In this document: positions 29,201 to 38,064 of the stretch, one piece after another
Layout: each line of letters starts with the position of its first letter
Numbering within the stretch: the first letter of the stretch is position 1
NCBI RefSeq assembly: GCF_016745425.1
Contig: NZ_JAERVK010000005.1
Span: 186,001-250,000, forward strand
Direction of reading: 5' to 3'
Length of the DNA stretch: 64,000 nucleotides
Source: Candidatus Methylomicrobium oryzae
GTDB lineage: Bacteria > Pseudomonadota > Gammaproteobacteria > Methylococcales > Methylomonadaceae
Notes under the pieces: model-generated
Told to the model about the DNA's origin: nothing
Seen by the model: the letters and a program-made list of their open reading frames with translations, nothing else
Databases searched by the model: none
Position numbers and translations under genes: made by a program

Positions 29201-32200
29201 TTGGTTCCCAGCGAACATACCGGTTTGCTGGACGGAGAGAAACGCCACGCCATTGAGTCCTCGTTTATCAATGGCGGCAATGCCTGGGATATTAATCTCT
29301 TGTCCGCGACCCCGACGCTGGAAATGGGGATTAATATAGGCGATTTGTCGACGGTGTTGCTCTGTTCGGTGCCACCGGCGCAGGCGAACTATCTGCAACG
29401 CATTGGGCGGGCGGGGCGCCGAGACGGTAATGCGCTGGCGGTTACAATCGCGACTGGGCATAGGCACGATCTTTATTTTTACACCAGCCCGAAAGAAATG
29501 ATGGAGGGACAGATTTCTCCGCCCGGTGTTTTTCTGCAAGCGATGGCGGTGCTGGAAAGGCAGTTGATCGCATTTTGTTTTGATCGATGGGTGGCAACCG
29601 GCGTCGATGCCTCCGCCATTCCTGGCACCTTGCAGATGGTGCTGGATACGGTCGAAACCGGTAGGCTGGATGGCTTTCCGCACAATTTGCTTAAATTTGT
29701 CGATGAGCACGGCCTTTCGATCTTAGATCGATTTTTGGTGCTGTTTCCTGATCTGGATGCCGAGGGTATCGGGCACATTAATCAGTTTTTGTTGGGCAGT
29801 AAAACCGAAGGAGCTTTGGGATGGCGCATCTTGAATCGGCTCAACGAGCTTGCGCAAACCCGTTTGTCCGTCAGAGGCCGCGCCGATGAGTTGAAAAAAC
29901 GCATTGCGCAATTGGAAGCCCAACCTGCCGATGAAGCCCGCGATCAATTGTTGGCGGATTCCAGGAGCGAGCGGGGGGCATTGCTGGCATTGATTGGCAG
30001 CATCAATCGACGATTGACGCTGAATTTTTTCACCGATGAAGGCTTATTGCCCAATTATGCCTTTCCTGAGGAAGGGGTCACGTTAAATTCGGTGATTCTC
30101 CGCCGTAGGGAAACACGTGATGAAGGCGATGAGCGCAAACGATATGAAGCCTTGAGTTTTTCATTTCAGCGTTCCGCTCAAGCCGCTCTGGGTGAATTGG
30201 TGCCGGAGGCTCGTTTTTATGCGGCAGAGCATCAATTAAATATCGAACAAGTCGATCTAAAACTTTCCAAGCCACAAACCTGGCGTTTATGTCCTTCGTG
30301 TCATTACAACGAAAATCTTGAAGAGAGCGGCGATCCGCACGGCGTATGCCCCCGCTGTGGTAATGCGCAGTGGGCCGATACCGGTCAAAAGCGCACGCTA
30401 CTTAAACTGCGGCAAGTCTATGCCAGAGCGGATGCGCGCAATGATCGTATCGGGGACGATAACGATCAACGCGAACCGGTGTTTTATCAGCGGCAATTGC
30501 TGGTGGATGTGCCGCCTGTATCGATGCAGGGCGGCTATCGGATTGCCGGAGACGAGCTGCCGTTTGGATTCGAGTATTTGCGCAATGCGCGTTTTCGGGA
30601 AATCAATTTTGGAGAACCGGGTGATTCAGCCGAAACGTTTCATGTCGCCGGTAGAAGCGATGCGCGCAAAGGCTTCGTGATTTGCCGGCATTGCGGCATG
30701 GTCAGACGGCTACGATTGCGCAAAGGTCAATATGCGCATACCTTGGATTGCCCTTTATCGAAACCGGGGGCACAAGTCAGCGAATCTGACTGGATCAGCA
30801 GTCTTTATCTGTATAGGGAGCTGAATTCCGAAGCCATTCGTATTTTATTGCCGCTGGCCGATGTCGCACAGTCCGAGGTACGAAGAACATCATTCATCGC
30901 TGCTCTGAATATGGGACTGCGTCAGTATTTCCGTGGCAACGTGCAGCACCTTGAAATTACCGAAATGTCGGAATCGGGTGCGAATGGTCACTCTCCTCGT
31001 CAATATCTGGTGATCTATGACCGCGTCCCGGGCGGAACCGGTTATTTGAAGGAGTTGATGCGTACCCCCGATAATTTGATGGGATTGTTGGAGCAGGCTC
31101 ATGATCTGTTGTTGAGTTGCTCCTGTGCGGATCAGGCCGATCAGGACGGTTGTTATCACTGTATCCTGGCTTACCGGGATAGCCGTAACATGGCGGCGAT
31201 TTCGAGAAAAGCGGCGATCGAATTGTTGGAGCGAATTCTGGCTTTGCGCGATCAATTGCAGCCAGTCGAGCAATTAAGCCAAATCGACATGAACAGCGCG
31301 CTGGGTAGCCCTTTGGAGGCGTTATTTGTCAGTGCGTTGTCCAAATCTGTCGGAATGACCAAAAAGACAGTCAATGGCAAACCCGGCTATTGGATTCATG
31401 CGCGAAGAGAAGACGGCGCTGATCAAGTGTGGGAGCTTGAACCTCAGGCAAAACTTGGGCCGTCTCAAGACGTTTTATTACAAACCATCCCGGATTTTAT
31501 GCTGCGCCCGGTCAGGGAAAACGATCTGGCCAAGTTTGGCGAGTGGGCCTTGTACTTGGATGGATTCGGACCGCATTTCAATAACCAGACCGATGATACG
31601 CGAAAACGCCTGGCGGTGATGCGCTCAGGGCGGCGCGTATGGAGCTTGGGGTGGCAGGACATACCGCAGATCGGCGAACAGCCCAATTCCGTTATCAATG
31701 ATTATCTATTAAATCACCATCAACCAGCGATGTTGGCTCAATACGATAAATTGGCGGAAAGATTTGAATGGCAAAAAGCAACAAAGATTGAGGATGCTCT
31801 GACAGCCGGGCCGTTTAAGCTTTTGCTGGCATTTTTGCAGAAGCCGGCAGAAACCTTAGCGCAACTCCAACAAATTACGCTTTGCAATACGATCGGTTGG
31901 CTCTATTTGCCTTCCTTGAAAGCACGGCTTTGGGACGATCCGGCAATGGGACTGAATAGTGTTGTTCCAGGCACGGTTTGGCAATGGCTGCAGACTCAAG
32001 AAGATGCGATGGCATTTGGCGGTTTGCTCAAAGGGATTCAAACTGGAACCTCCCCGGTCGATATCGCCGTTTATTTGCCAGCGGCTGCACTGAGTTCGAA
32101 ACAGCGCCTGTTAGAAGAGGTTGGCATCTCGGTTACTCTCGATGATACCGTGGCGGCACAAACCAAGGAATTTGAAAAGATCTGGCGCGGCTTTTGGCAT

Positions 32201-32620
32201 GCGGTCAATGTGCTGCAATTTGCTCCTTATTTTACGGTGGCGACTCGAACCGGTGTCGCCCAACAAATGTATGAAAATTTGCTGGAAGGCTGGCCGTCGT
32301 CGAAGCAACTGAAAAAATCGGCTGCACTGCAATCCACCGATGAACGCTGGCAAGAGGTTTATGACTTGTGTCAGATCGACCAGGTTGCATTGGAGCAATT
32401 GGTTGCCGCAGGGGTTGATTGTCCGGAAGTCGGTCTCGACCTGTACCTGGATTCGCAAGTCGTGGCGACGGCTGAATTGGCTTGGCCTAACCGTTCCATA
32501 GCGCTGATGATGGAAAACAGGGGTGAACTCCCTAACATACCAGAATGGGTAATGATTAGCGTTCATAGCCCGGATTGGATGGATCAGTTGTTGACTTTGC
32601 TAACGAACCCGGAGCGATAA
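26255..32620 (+). CDS. Giant DEAD/DEAH helicase with DUF1998 domain (DrmA-DrmB/DruE-like)
   Basis: A 2121-residue protein. Motif I is TGTGSGKT (103-110), the Walker B box is DELH (229-232), motif III is GTSATIG, and the second RecA part carries EMGINIGDLS and QRIGRAGRRDG. Zinc clusters follow (CPSCHYNE...CPRCG). The DUF1998 (MZB) region has YDRVPGGTGYLKEL (about 1588-1601) and the cysteines of SCSCADQADQDGCYHC. About 450 further residues are unassigned. DISARM splits these parts between DrmA and DrmB; Druantia DruE has a comparable single giant protein. AGGAAAA upstream supports the ATG, although the first 30 codons share the AT-rich composition of the preceding insert. Predicted role: main DNA-translocating effector of the defence operon. 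Confidence 0.85.
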   Translation: MLPIIVSRQIVEGLKTFLRLTFPITTQVFRFHSSRTLIDDFLDKDGNLAKGPWLEVKLPYRTAETGEQLPFSRYSIPFTPYQHQVRAFRRLAGSGARSTIVATGTGSGKTECFMYPILDYCLSHRHSGIKAIIIYPMNALATDQARRFAKECSKLDIKLSVGLFTGDDGSNNRGMTPEQVITHRESLRDNPPDILLTNYKMLDFLLMRPQDQRLWQFNSPGVLRYLVVDELHTFDGAQGTDLACLIRRLRDKLSAGDEMACVGTSATIGDASAVADLKDYAQQVFATPFDDDAIVLEDRLAVDEYLSRHSVHQEVIARWPVEALAELRPGESDAGVYLRRAAELWLGQSLALDAADESARIKASVLLGEQLLRLTAFQELLRQAHVLCDARALANEWQQRLRLPNQEAAETLIDSLAALISAARRWKNPGYDVKRPVTKDDVEPFLQVRVQLWLRELRRMVASVSKNPELTHADDLRNLADPLHLPLLHCRECHAVAWGSVVAEGERRIKPDLQGFYQSWFAQKPDAALFFPLDSERRRADNEKVWLCVRCHQLSPLKGSNVCTGCEGERIAVWAPDIRKPVQRNGINRTVVSADCPCCSGHESLSVIGSRAASLSSVMIGELFGSFFNDDYKLIAFSDSVQDAAHRAGFFGARTYSQTLRNALARYIRSQGEGLSLPRLSQEFPNFWRQQLASEETFVGTFIAPNMEWLQGYQELRTNGKIPSGSDVANLVSKRLSWEVISEFGLRCRIGRTLERSAVATVVPDNDRLQNSCDRLTHRLREELGMLSGVPVNDVRYFLLGMLTRLRQKGAFYTKELETYVKEGGKEFLLTRLPFMPGYGFGNRPPSMLSVDPVSTNFENLLSQSAWYRDWFNKCLAADQPLASAEYQQAYTITLDVLEKDGWLHAMPVRQQMVWGLNPSQWQVTTQMVDVACKDCQHRLSTPSRQLHWLIGMKCLRQGCFGNYQPAPMQARSGHYRAWPRRLVPSEHTGLLDGEKRHAIESSFINGGNAWDINLLSATPTLEMGINIGDLSTVLLCSVPPAQANYLQRIGRAGRRDGNALAVTIATGHRHDLYFYTSPKEMMEGQISPPGVFLQAMAVLERQLIAFCFDRWVATGVDASAIPGTLQMVLDTVETGRLDGFPHNLLKFVDEHGLSILDRFLVLFPDLDAEGIGHINQFLLGSKTEGALGWRILNRLNELAQTRLSVRGRADELKKRIAQLEAQPADEARDQLLADSRSERGALLALIGSINRRLTLNFFTDEGLLPNYAFPEEGVTLNSVILRRRETRDEGDERKRYEALSFSFQRSAQAALGELVPEARFYAAEHQLNIEQVDLKLSKPQTWRLCPSCHYNENLEESGDPHGVCPRCGNAQWADTGQKRTLLKLRQVYARADARNDRIGDDNDQREPVFYQRQLLVDVPPVSMQGGYRIAGDELPFGFEYLRNARFREINFGEPGDSAETFHVAGRSDARKGFVICRHCGMVRRLRLRKGQYAHTLDCPLSKPGAQVSESDWISSLYLYRELNSEAIRILLPLADVAQSEVRRTSFIAALNMGLRQYFRGNVQHLEITEMSESGANGHSPRQYLVIYDRVPGGTGYLKELMRTPDNLMGLLEQAHDLLLSCSCADQADQDGCYHCILAYRDSRNMAAISRKAAIELLERILALRDQLQPVEQLSQIDMNSALGSPLEALFVSALSKSVGMTKKTVNGKPGYWIHARREDGADQVWELEPQAKLGPSQDVLLQTIPDFMLRPVRENDLAKFGEWALYLDGFGPHFNNQTDDTRKRLAVMRSGRRVWSLGWQDIPQIGEQPNSVINDYLLNHHQPAMLAQYDKLAERFEWQKATKIEDALTAGPFKLLLAFLQKPAETLAQLQQITLCNTIGWLYLPSLKARLWDDPAMGLNSVVPGTVWQWLQTQEDAMAFGGLLKGIQTGTSPVDIAVYLPAAALSSKQRLLEEVGISVTLDDTVAAQTKEFEKIWRGFWHAVNVLQFAPYFTVATRTGVAQQMYENLLEGWPSSKQLKKSAALQSTDERWQEVYDLCQIDQVALEQLVAAGVDCPEVGLDLYLDSQVVATAELAWPNRSIALMMENRGELPNIPEWVMISVHSPDWMDQLLTLLTNPER

Positions 32621-34759
32621 GTGGAAAATCTAAAAATTGCGATTGGGGATGGCTTTCTAGAGTCGTTTGCCCAAATTCCGAAAGCCAAACAGAAGAAGGT
32701 GATGGAATTTGTCGCAAAGTTTCGTTACAACCCGATGGCGAACGGCATCAATTACGAAAAAATCAACGATGCACGAGACGTGAACTTTCGTTCGGTTCGA
32801 ATCGATCAGGATTATCGGGGCATTGTGCTGAAACCGGCGCAAGGCAACGTTTACATTCTTCTGTGGGTCGATAAACATGATGACGCCTACGATTGGGCAC
32901 GTAGTCACCGCTGCGACATCCATCCGCAGACAGGTGCTTTGCAATTGGTCGAGATACTGCAAGGCAATCAAGCGGAGATCGAACCGGTCAAGATTGAAAC
33001 TCAGACAGCGCAGGAAAATCGTCTATTTGATTTATCGGACGAGACATTATTGAGTTTGGGAGTCCCTTCGGATGATTTAGCAAGAATCCAAAGCTTGACC
33101 AATGTCGAGGCATTGGAGGCGATTGAAAAATCGCTGCCCATAGAAGCCTTCGAAGCGCTGTATCTGTTGGCGGCAGGGACATCGTTGGACGAAATATTAG
33201 CCGATTACGCCGCGAAAAAATCGACAACGGTTGATACTGAGGATTTTGCCGAAGCACTCAATCAGGATGCATCGCGACGACGCTTCTATGTCGTGGCCGA
33301 CGAAATGGAGTTATTGGAAATGCTGGAAGCGCCGTTAGAAAAATGGCGGGTTTTTCTGCATCCTTCTCAGCGCAGACTCATCGACCGTCATTGGTCCGGG
33401 CCGGTTCGCGTGCTCGGCGGTGCAGGCACTGGTAAAACGGTCGTTGCGATGCACCGTGCTAAATGGTTGGCTGCACAAGCGACCGAAACGAATGAACGGA
33501 TTTTGTTTACGACCTTCACCAGCAATTTAGCCGTCGATATTCAGGAGAGTTTACGCAAGATTTGTACGGCACAGGAGCTCAGACGCATTGACGTACAACA
33601 CATCGACGCATGGATAGTGGATTTTTTGAAGCAGCGAGAATATGACTTCCGAATTGCTTATCCAAATGGCAAAGACAGTGAATATGAAAAATGTTGGTCT
33701 TTGGCTGAGGGGTTAATTTCGCCCAACTTAGGGTTACCGACAAGCTTTTATAGGGAAGAATGGGAAAGGGTTATTCTGCCGCAGTTCGTTCGGTCGCGTC
33801 AGGCTTATTTAACTACGAGCCGCATGGGGCGTGGCGTACCGCTAACCAGAAAACAGAGGGCCGATATTTGGTCGGTTTTCGAAGAAATGCGTATCCAATT
33901 GACACAAAGAAAGCTGACTACAATCGAAGATGCGGCCTTTGATATTATGTCCATGCTCGATTCGGGCGCGAATATTAAGCGTTATCGGTCAATTGTGGTT
34001 GATGAAGGACAGGATTTCGGGCCGGAAATGCTTACCTTGTTGCGCCGCCTGATTCCAGAAGGGCCAGACGACCTCTTCATCGTCGGTGATGGGCACCAGC
34101 GGATTTATCAGCGTAAAGCCGTTTTAGGCAAATGCGGGATTAATATTCGGGGGCGAGGCAAAAAACTGAAAATCAATTACCGAACCACCGAAGAAATTCG
34201 ACGTTTCTCTACACACGTCTTAGAAGGAATTGTTATTGATGACATGGATGATGCTCAGGATACGTTGACCGATTATCGATCGCTGATGCATGGGGACTTT
34301 CCTGAAATTAAGCACTTTAATTCCATTAATGAAGAAGCTAAGTGGATAAGGGAGAAAATTGAAGCATTAATTGAAAATGGCTTGCTCTCTCAAGATATTT
34401 GTTTAGTTGCTCGAACCAATCATTTAGTCGATGAATATGGCTCTCAATTACAACAGTTGGGAATCGAAACCCGAAAATTGTCTCGACAACAATCGGATAA
34501 CAGAAATTTGCCGGGTATTCGCTTGGCGACGATGCATCGTGTAAAGGGGTTGGAATTTAAAGCGGTTTTAATGGCAGGTATTAATGAGGGTGTTGTGCCA
34601 TTGAAAATCAGTATCGAAACGCAAGATCCGACAGAAGCCCGCTTACGCGATGAGAATGAACGCGCCTTGTTCCATGTTGCGGCTACTCGGGCTATAAAGG
34701 GGTTGTTTATATCTTCGCATGGAATAGTTAGTCCATATTTAGCAAAGTACCCTTTATGA
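32621..34759 (+). CDS. RelE-like domain fused to UvrD-type helicase
   Basis: A 712-residue protein starting at a GTG directly after the preceding stop. Residues 1-90 look like a RelE/ParE fold (IPKAKQKKVMEFVAKF, then NFRSVRIDQDYRGIV and VYILLWVDKHDDAYDWA). The rest is a superfamily 1 helicase: motif I GGAGTGKT (266-273), Walker B DEGQD (461-465), LKINYRTTEEI and the final TMHRVKGLEFKAV and ATRAIKG. It closes the operon. In this context the RelE-like part may bind nucleic acid or a partner rather than act as a toxin; whether it retains nuclease residues is not clear. Fusions of RelE-like modules to UvrD helicases occur in defence neighbourhoods, as I recall. Confidence 0.78.
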   Translation: MENLKIAIGDGFLESFAQIPKAKQKKVMEFVAKFRYNPMANGINYEKINDARDVNFRSVRIDQDYRGIVLKPAQGNVYILLWVDKHDDAYDWARSHRCDIHPQTGALQLVEILQGNQAEIEPVKIETQTAQENRLFDLSDETLLSLGVPSDDLARIQSLTNVEALEAIEKSLPIEAFEALYLLAAGTSLDEILADYAAKKSTTVDTEDFAEALNQDASRRRFYVVADEMELLEMLEAPLEKWRVFLHPSQRRLIDRHWSGPVRVLGGAGTGKTVVAMHRAKWLAAQATETNERILFTTFTSNLAVDIQESLRKICTAQELRRIDVQHIDAWIVDFLKQREYDFRIAYPNGKDSEYEKCWSLAEGLISPNLGLPTSFYREEWERVILPQFVRSRQAYLTTSRMGRGVPLTRKQRADIWSVFEEMRIQLTQRKLTTIEDAAFDIMSMLDSGANIKRYRSIVVDEGQDFGPEMLTLLRRLIPEGPDDLFIVGDGHQRIYQRKAVLGKCGINIRGRGKKLKINYRTTEEIRRFSTHVLEGIVIDDMDDAQDTLTDYRSLMHGDFPEIKHFNSINEEAKWIREKIEALIENGLLSQDICLVARTNHLVDEYGSQLQQLGIETRKLSRQQSDNRNLPGIRLATMHRVKGLEFKAVLMAGINEGVVPLKISIETQDPTEARLRDENERALFHVAATRAIKGLFISSHGIVSPYLAKYPL

Positions 34760-34883
34760 TAGACCAATGTGTAGAAGGATTTTTGTCACATTTAACCAAT
34801 TACACGTATCGATGAGAATTTTGATTCGCATGTAAATTGCTAGTGCAGGATATTCTGATTTCTATCCGGCCAACCAAAGAAAG

Positions 34884-35115
34884 TCAATAATTCACCCTGA
34901 ACGTCGGACTATCTTCCGGTTGGGGCTTCCGGTGATCGTAAATCCGCGCCGTGGCGGTGTTGGCGTGGCCTAGCCACTCTTGCACCTTGGCGATATCGGC
35001 TTGATAGTCGAGCGCTTGGTGGCCGCGGTAGCCCGGAGGAAGTGCGCGACGATCGTAAAGCTCAATTGGCTGGAATACGCTCGCACGAGCTTGTAAATCT
35101 CGCCGTGTACATTTA
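34884..35115 (-). pseudogene. Tyrosine recombinase remnant, frameshifted
   Basis: The C-terminal 40 codons read DIAKVQEWLGHANTATARIY and then DHRKPQPEDSPTF, the end of an integrase with its catalytic tyrosine (RIY). A shifted frame upstream continues it with HFLRATAATK, the HxxR box, and EIYKLVRAYSSQL. Joining the two needs one frameshift near 35020, and everything before about 35115 is missing. It lies just after the defence operon and could be left from the integration event that delivered it. Confidence 0.75.
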
Positions 35116-35172
35116 TTACGACCCCAGCATGAAGGCATCTATACCGTCATTAATATGAGGGGTGGAGACTTC

Positions 35173-35828
35173 TCAATTTTCAACATCCTTTTCGTCGCAT
35201 TCACTTTCGTTGTCGTTTTCTGAGATTGTCTCCGGTTCTGCCAATAACCCCGATTCTTCTCTGGCTGAACGTACTTCATCACCTTTCCCTTGAGCATAGG
35301 CGGCTTGGTGTGCCCGCTGTTCGATCGAGACAATACGCCGGGCTAATCGGTGTAATCGTTGTTGCCATTGATACCTCGCGGTTGAACATTGCTTGCTGGT
35401 CAATATCTGGCAAAGCCATAGCGTGTCAATGGCGATCATCAGCTGATCCAGTAAACGGATCAGCTCCACAAACTGGGCGATTTGCGGTGAGGTGATGCGG
35501 GCCTTGAAATCCGTGGGGTGGGTATAGCGCGGCGCTTCAGCAATGCCGTTATCGGCGCAGAGTTTATCGAGCCGGGCTTTTTCCTGCTGCAGTTGCAGCG
35601 CACAGTCGCCGATCATTTGACTGACGATCTCCTCGATATCATCGATCGCTTGCTCTGCGCCAACGATTCGCAAGGTGACGTCAATCGCATACAGCGAGCG
35701 AATCAAGCGGCCGTAGCTACGGCGAATCACCCGAATGGCTTGTTCGCTCTGGATTTTAATGGTGCGTTCGAAAACCGGACGACTGATGGCCGGACGAACG
35801 ATCTTCTCCGGCACTGTCGTGTCTGCCA
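35173..35828 (-). CDS. DUF1845/AcaB-family conjugative element protein
   Basis: A 218-residue protein from the ATG at MADTTVPEKIVRPA, preceded by AAGGAAAAGG. A conserved helical core contains FERTIKIQSEQAIRVIRRSY, GRLIRSLYAIDVTLRIVG and TSPQIAQFVELIRLLDQLM. I associate this with DUF1845, to which the IncC activator AcaB and integrative-element proteins belong. A C-terminal acidic tail (about 30 residues) is likely disordered. It is divergent from ssb, with a long structured leader region between. In SXT-type elements a gene of this kind (s063) follows the traN hotspot, so the position fits. DNA-binding or regulatory function is inferred. Confidence 0.62.
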
Positions 35829-36069
35829 TGCCTTTTCCTTTGAGTGGTTGCCATATCACACCCGATAGTAAGTTGCTTTATTCTTATCCATCGTGCAAAA
35901 AATGGCCGATTGAACGATCTATTGCTGCCAGTGATGAGGAGTTATCCGCTTCAATGTTCGGCAATAACGCTGATTTTCGTTTTTATATCAGCCTGGCTTT
36001 TTCCATGGGTACTTTTTGCTGATCAAATGGAAACATAACATTTCCTGCCGTCTTACGAGACGTTGTGGA

Positions 36070-36144
36070 CCGACTCTTCGTCGGCGTTCCGCCTGCAGGC
36101 GGCGTGGATGATATTCATCGACGGGTCGGGTGCGTTAAGCCCGA
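36070..36144 (+). ncRNA. Four-hairpin structured leader element, copy A (ssb)
   Basis: Four consecutive stems: CCGAC/GTCGG (36070-36084), CCGCCT/AGGCGG (36089-36102), GATGA/TCATC (36107-36119) and TCGGG/CCCGA around TGCGTTAAG (36126-36144). Copies B and C have the same order, linkers and last loop but different stem bases that still pair. It lies 154 bases before the ssb start. Confidence 0.65.
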
Positions 36145-36181
36145 TGATGTGAATGCATTGTGCATTTGTTAATCCTGTTCT

Positions 36182-36219
36182 GGGAAAGCCAATTCCCCGG
36201 TCGGGGTGATTTGCCTCCC
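36182..36219 (+). promoter_or_regulatory. Nested leader hairpin L1 (ssb)
   Basis: CCCC/GGGG inner stem around GGTC with outer GGGA/TCCC pairing, the shape shared by twelve leaders here. A further stem, CCGTGCC with GGCACGG, lies between it and the AGGAGGT box of ssb. Confidence 0.55.
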
Positions 36220-36297
36220 GAGCATCTAACTCACAGCCGTGCCGGTGGGTTTAAGTTCAAAGTCTTGATCCGGGCACGGACGGAGGAGGTTAGCAGT

Positions 36298-36720
36298 ATG
36301 GCAAGTCGCGGTGTTAACAAAGTCATCCTGGTCGGCAACTTGGGCGCCAATCCCGATATCCGGTTTTTAGCCAATGGCGACCGGGTTACGGTGATTCGTC
36401 TGGCAACGGGCGAAGTCTGGAAAGATCAAAACGGAACTCAGCAGGAGCGCACCGAATGGCATCAAGTGGTGTTTTATCGCCGCCTGGCTGAAATCGCCGG
36501 TGAGTTACTGAGGAAAGGCAGCAAGATCTACGTCGAAGGCAGTTTGCGAACCCAGCCATGGGAGAAAGACGGTGAGAAACGTACGACCACCGAAGTGGTC
36601 GCCAACGATCTGCAAGTTCTGGATCGGGCAAACGGTCACGAGACTGCTTTCGGGAATAGCGATAAGCAGAGTTTCGCCAAGCCTCGGCAACACCGCTCGA
36701 ACGCATCGGCTCGACGCTGA
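36298..36720 (+). CDS. ssb: Single-stranded DNA-binding protein
   Basis: A 140-residue SSB. The OB fold is complete: [40 protein letters not shown] and [23 protein letters not shown] before the ATG fixes the start. The tail after residue 112 is short and basic (ending [11 protein letters not shown]) and lacks the acidic DDDIPF tip by which chromosomal SSB recruits repair proteins. On conjugative elements SSB coats transferred single strands and works with the annealase and exonuclease encoded next. The gene opens the plus-strand backbone cluster and has both types of structured leader upstream. Confidence 0.93.
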   Translation: MASRGVNKVILVGNLGANPDIRFLANGDRVTVIRLATGEVWKDQNGTQQERTEWHQVVFYRRLAEIAGELLRKGSKIYVEGSLRTQPWEKDGEKRTTTEVVANDLQVLDRANGHETAFGNSDKQSFAKPRQHRSNASARR

Positions 36721-36842
36721 GGAGTTGGGCGGTGAGCAATGGGTGAGTTAATTTTTCAACTCACAGAAAAAAGCTTTTCATTTCGAGTATTCATTAACCC
36801 TGCCGTTGCAGTTCTCGCTGTTTCGGTATTTTTAAACCCCAT

Positions 36843-36878
36843 GGGGACGTCATTCCCCGATTGGGGCATTGCGTCCTC
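36843..36878 (+). promoter_or_regulatory. Nested leader hairpin L2 (bet)
   Basis: Inner CCCC/GGGG stem around GATT, outer GGGGACG paired with CGTCCTC, and an asymmetric CAT on each side. AAGGAG follows 13 bases later, before the ATG. A textbook member of the leader family. Confidence 0.65.
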
Positions 36879-36899
36879 ACTTTATCAAGGAGAAACGCA

Positions 36900-37946
36900 A
36901 TGAGCTATCCATCCAAAAACACGCAGCCAAAAACCCGGAACCTGCCGATGCCGGCCGACGCGCATCAGGTTTATGGTCTCTCGGAGCAATCCTGGAAAGT
37001 GCTCACCGAAGTGACCTTTCCGACGGCCAAAACTCCGGAAGCTATCATGATGGCGCTGGATTATTGCAGGGCCCGCAAGCTCGATATTTTCAAAAAACCC
37101 GTGCATATCGTGCCGATGTGGAGCACCGCCTTGGGGCGCAATGTGGAAACTGTCTGGCCATCGATTATGGAAATACAGACCACGGCAACCCGGACCGGCC
37201 TGTGGGCGGGCATGGATCGGCCGGTCTGGGGGCCCGATGTGACTCACACCTTTACCGGCAAATTCAAAGACGACACCGAGACCTGGCAGGAAAGCACGGT
37301 CACCGTGACCTTTCCCGAGTGGGTAGCGGTGACGGTTTACCGTCTGGTCGGCGGGCGCCGCTGCGCGTTTACCGAAGAAGTGTACTGGATGGAGGCCTAC
37401 AGCACCGCGGGCGGTAAGAACTCCCAGCTGCCGACGGCCATGTGGATCAAACGTCCCAAGGGCCAGTTAGGGAAATGCGGTAAAGCCGCCTCGCTGCGCG
37501 CCGCCTTTCCGGAGGAGTGCGGTTATGCCGCCGAGGAAATGGACGGCAAAAGCCTTGACGAGCTGAACGACGGGGCCGTGATAAACGGCAGTGCCAGCCG
37601 ACTCGATGCGGTCGATGTCGACACTGATGCCGACACCGGTCCCCGTGTGATCGATCTGTCGATGATTAGCCCCAAGGTCCAAAAAGCGGTCGCGGAATTG
37701 GTCAGGCGCACGGCCATGGCCGGTGCCTGGAAGGCTGCCTACGACTACGCCAACAACAAGTTCGCGGGGTTGGAGTTGACCTATGCCATTACCGAACTGG
37801 ACAAGGCGTCGCAGGCGGCGAAAGCCACATCGAACGCCTTCGATCCTGGAAATCAGACCATCGACGAAGCTTCGATGCCGCCGGTTTCCACTGTCGCATC
37901 GGAAGCCTTGCATAAGGCCAGAGAGACCTTGGGTTCGTTACGCTAG
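36900..37946 (+). CDS. bet: RecT/Bet-type single-strand annealing protein
   Basis: A 348-residue recombinase from the ATG at MSYPSKNTQ, 8 bases after AAGGAG. Residues 40-230 carry the Bet core: AIMMALDYCRARKLDIFKKP, VHIVPMWSTALGRNVETVWP, then WIKRPKGQLGKCGKAASLRA and AFPEECGYAAEEM. Such proteins anneal complementary single strands and, with the partner exonuclease, drive RecA-independent recombination. In SXT and IncC elements the ssb-bet-exo group promotes element diversity. The C-terminal 120 residues are variable. Between it and the exonuclease lies one small gene. Confidence 0.92.
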   Translation: MSYPSKNTQPKTRNLPMPADAHQVYGLSEQSWKVLTEVTFPTAKTPEAIMMALDYCRARKLDIFKKPVHIVPMWSTALGRNVETVWPSIMEIQTTATRTGLWAGMDRPVWGPDVTHTFTGKFKDDTETWQESTVTVTFPEWVAVTVYRLVGGRRCAFTEEVYWMEAYSTAGGKNSQLPTAMWIKRPKGQLGKCGKAASLRAAFPEECGYAAEEMDGKSLDELNDGAVINGSASRLDAVDVDTDADTGPRVIDLSMISPKVQKAVAELVRRTAMAGAWKAAYDYANNKFAGLELTYAITELDKASQAAKATSNAFDPGNQTIDEASMPPVSTVASEALHKARETLGSLR

Positions 37947-38004
37947 TTGAGGTCAAGCCTTTCCTTTTCACGCCGGCAACCCAGTCGGTTTATCCACCCT
38001 TCCA

Positions 38005-38045
38005 GGGCGTCATGTTTCGCCCCCGGGGTGAATTTCATGGCGTCC
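38005..38045 (+). promoter_or_regulatory. Nested leader hairpin L3
   Basis: GGGCGTCATG pairs fully with CATGGCGTCC (two G-U pairs) around CCCCGGGG. AAGGAG follows before the next gene. Confidence 0.62.
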
Positions 38046-38064
38046 TGCATTAAAAGGAGATGTC

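Larger units (their letters stand above)
35829..36297. other. Divergent intergenic region between acaB-like gene and ssb
   Basis: The first 230 bases, AT-richer, hold no supported gene and should contain the promoters for both directions, though no clear boxes were found. From 36070 onward the sequence is structured: a four-hairpin element, then a nested leader hairpin and the ssb ribosome binding site. Confidence 0.6.
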
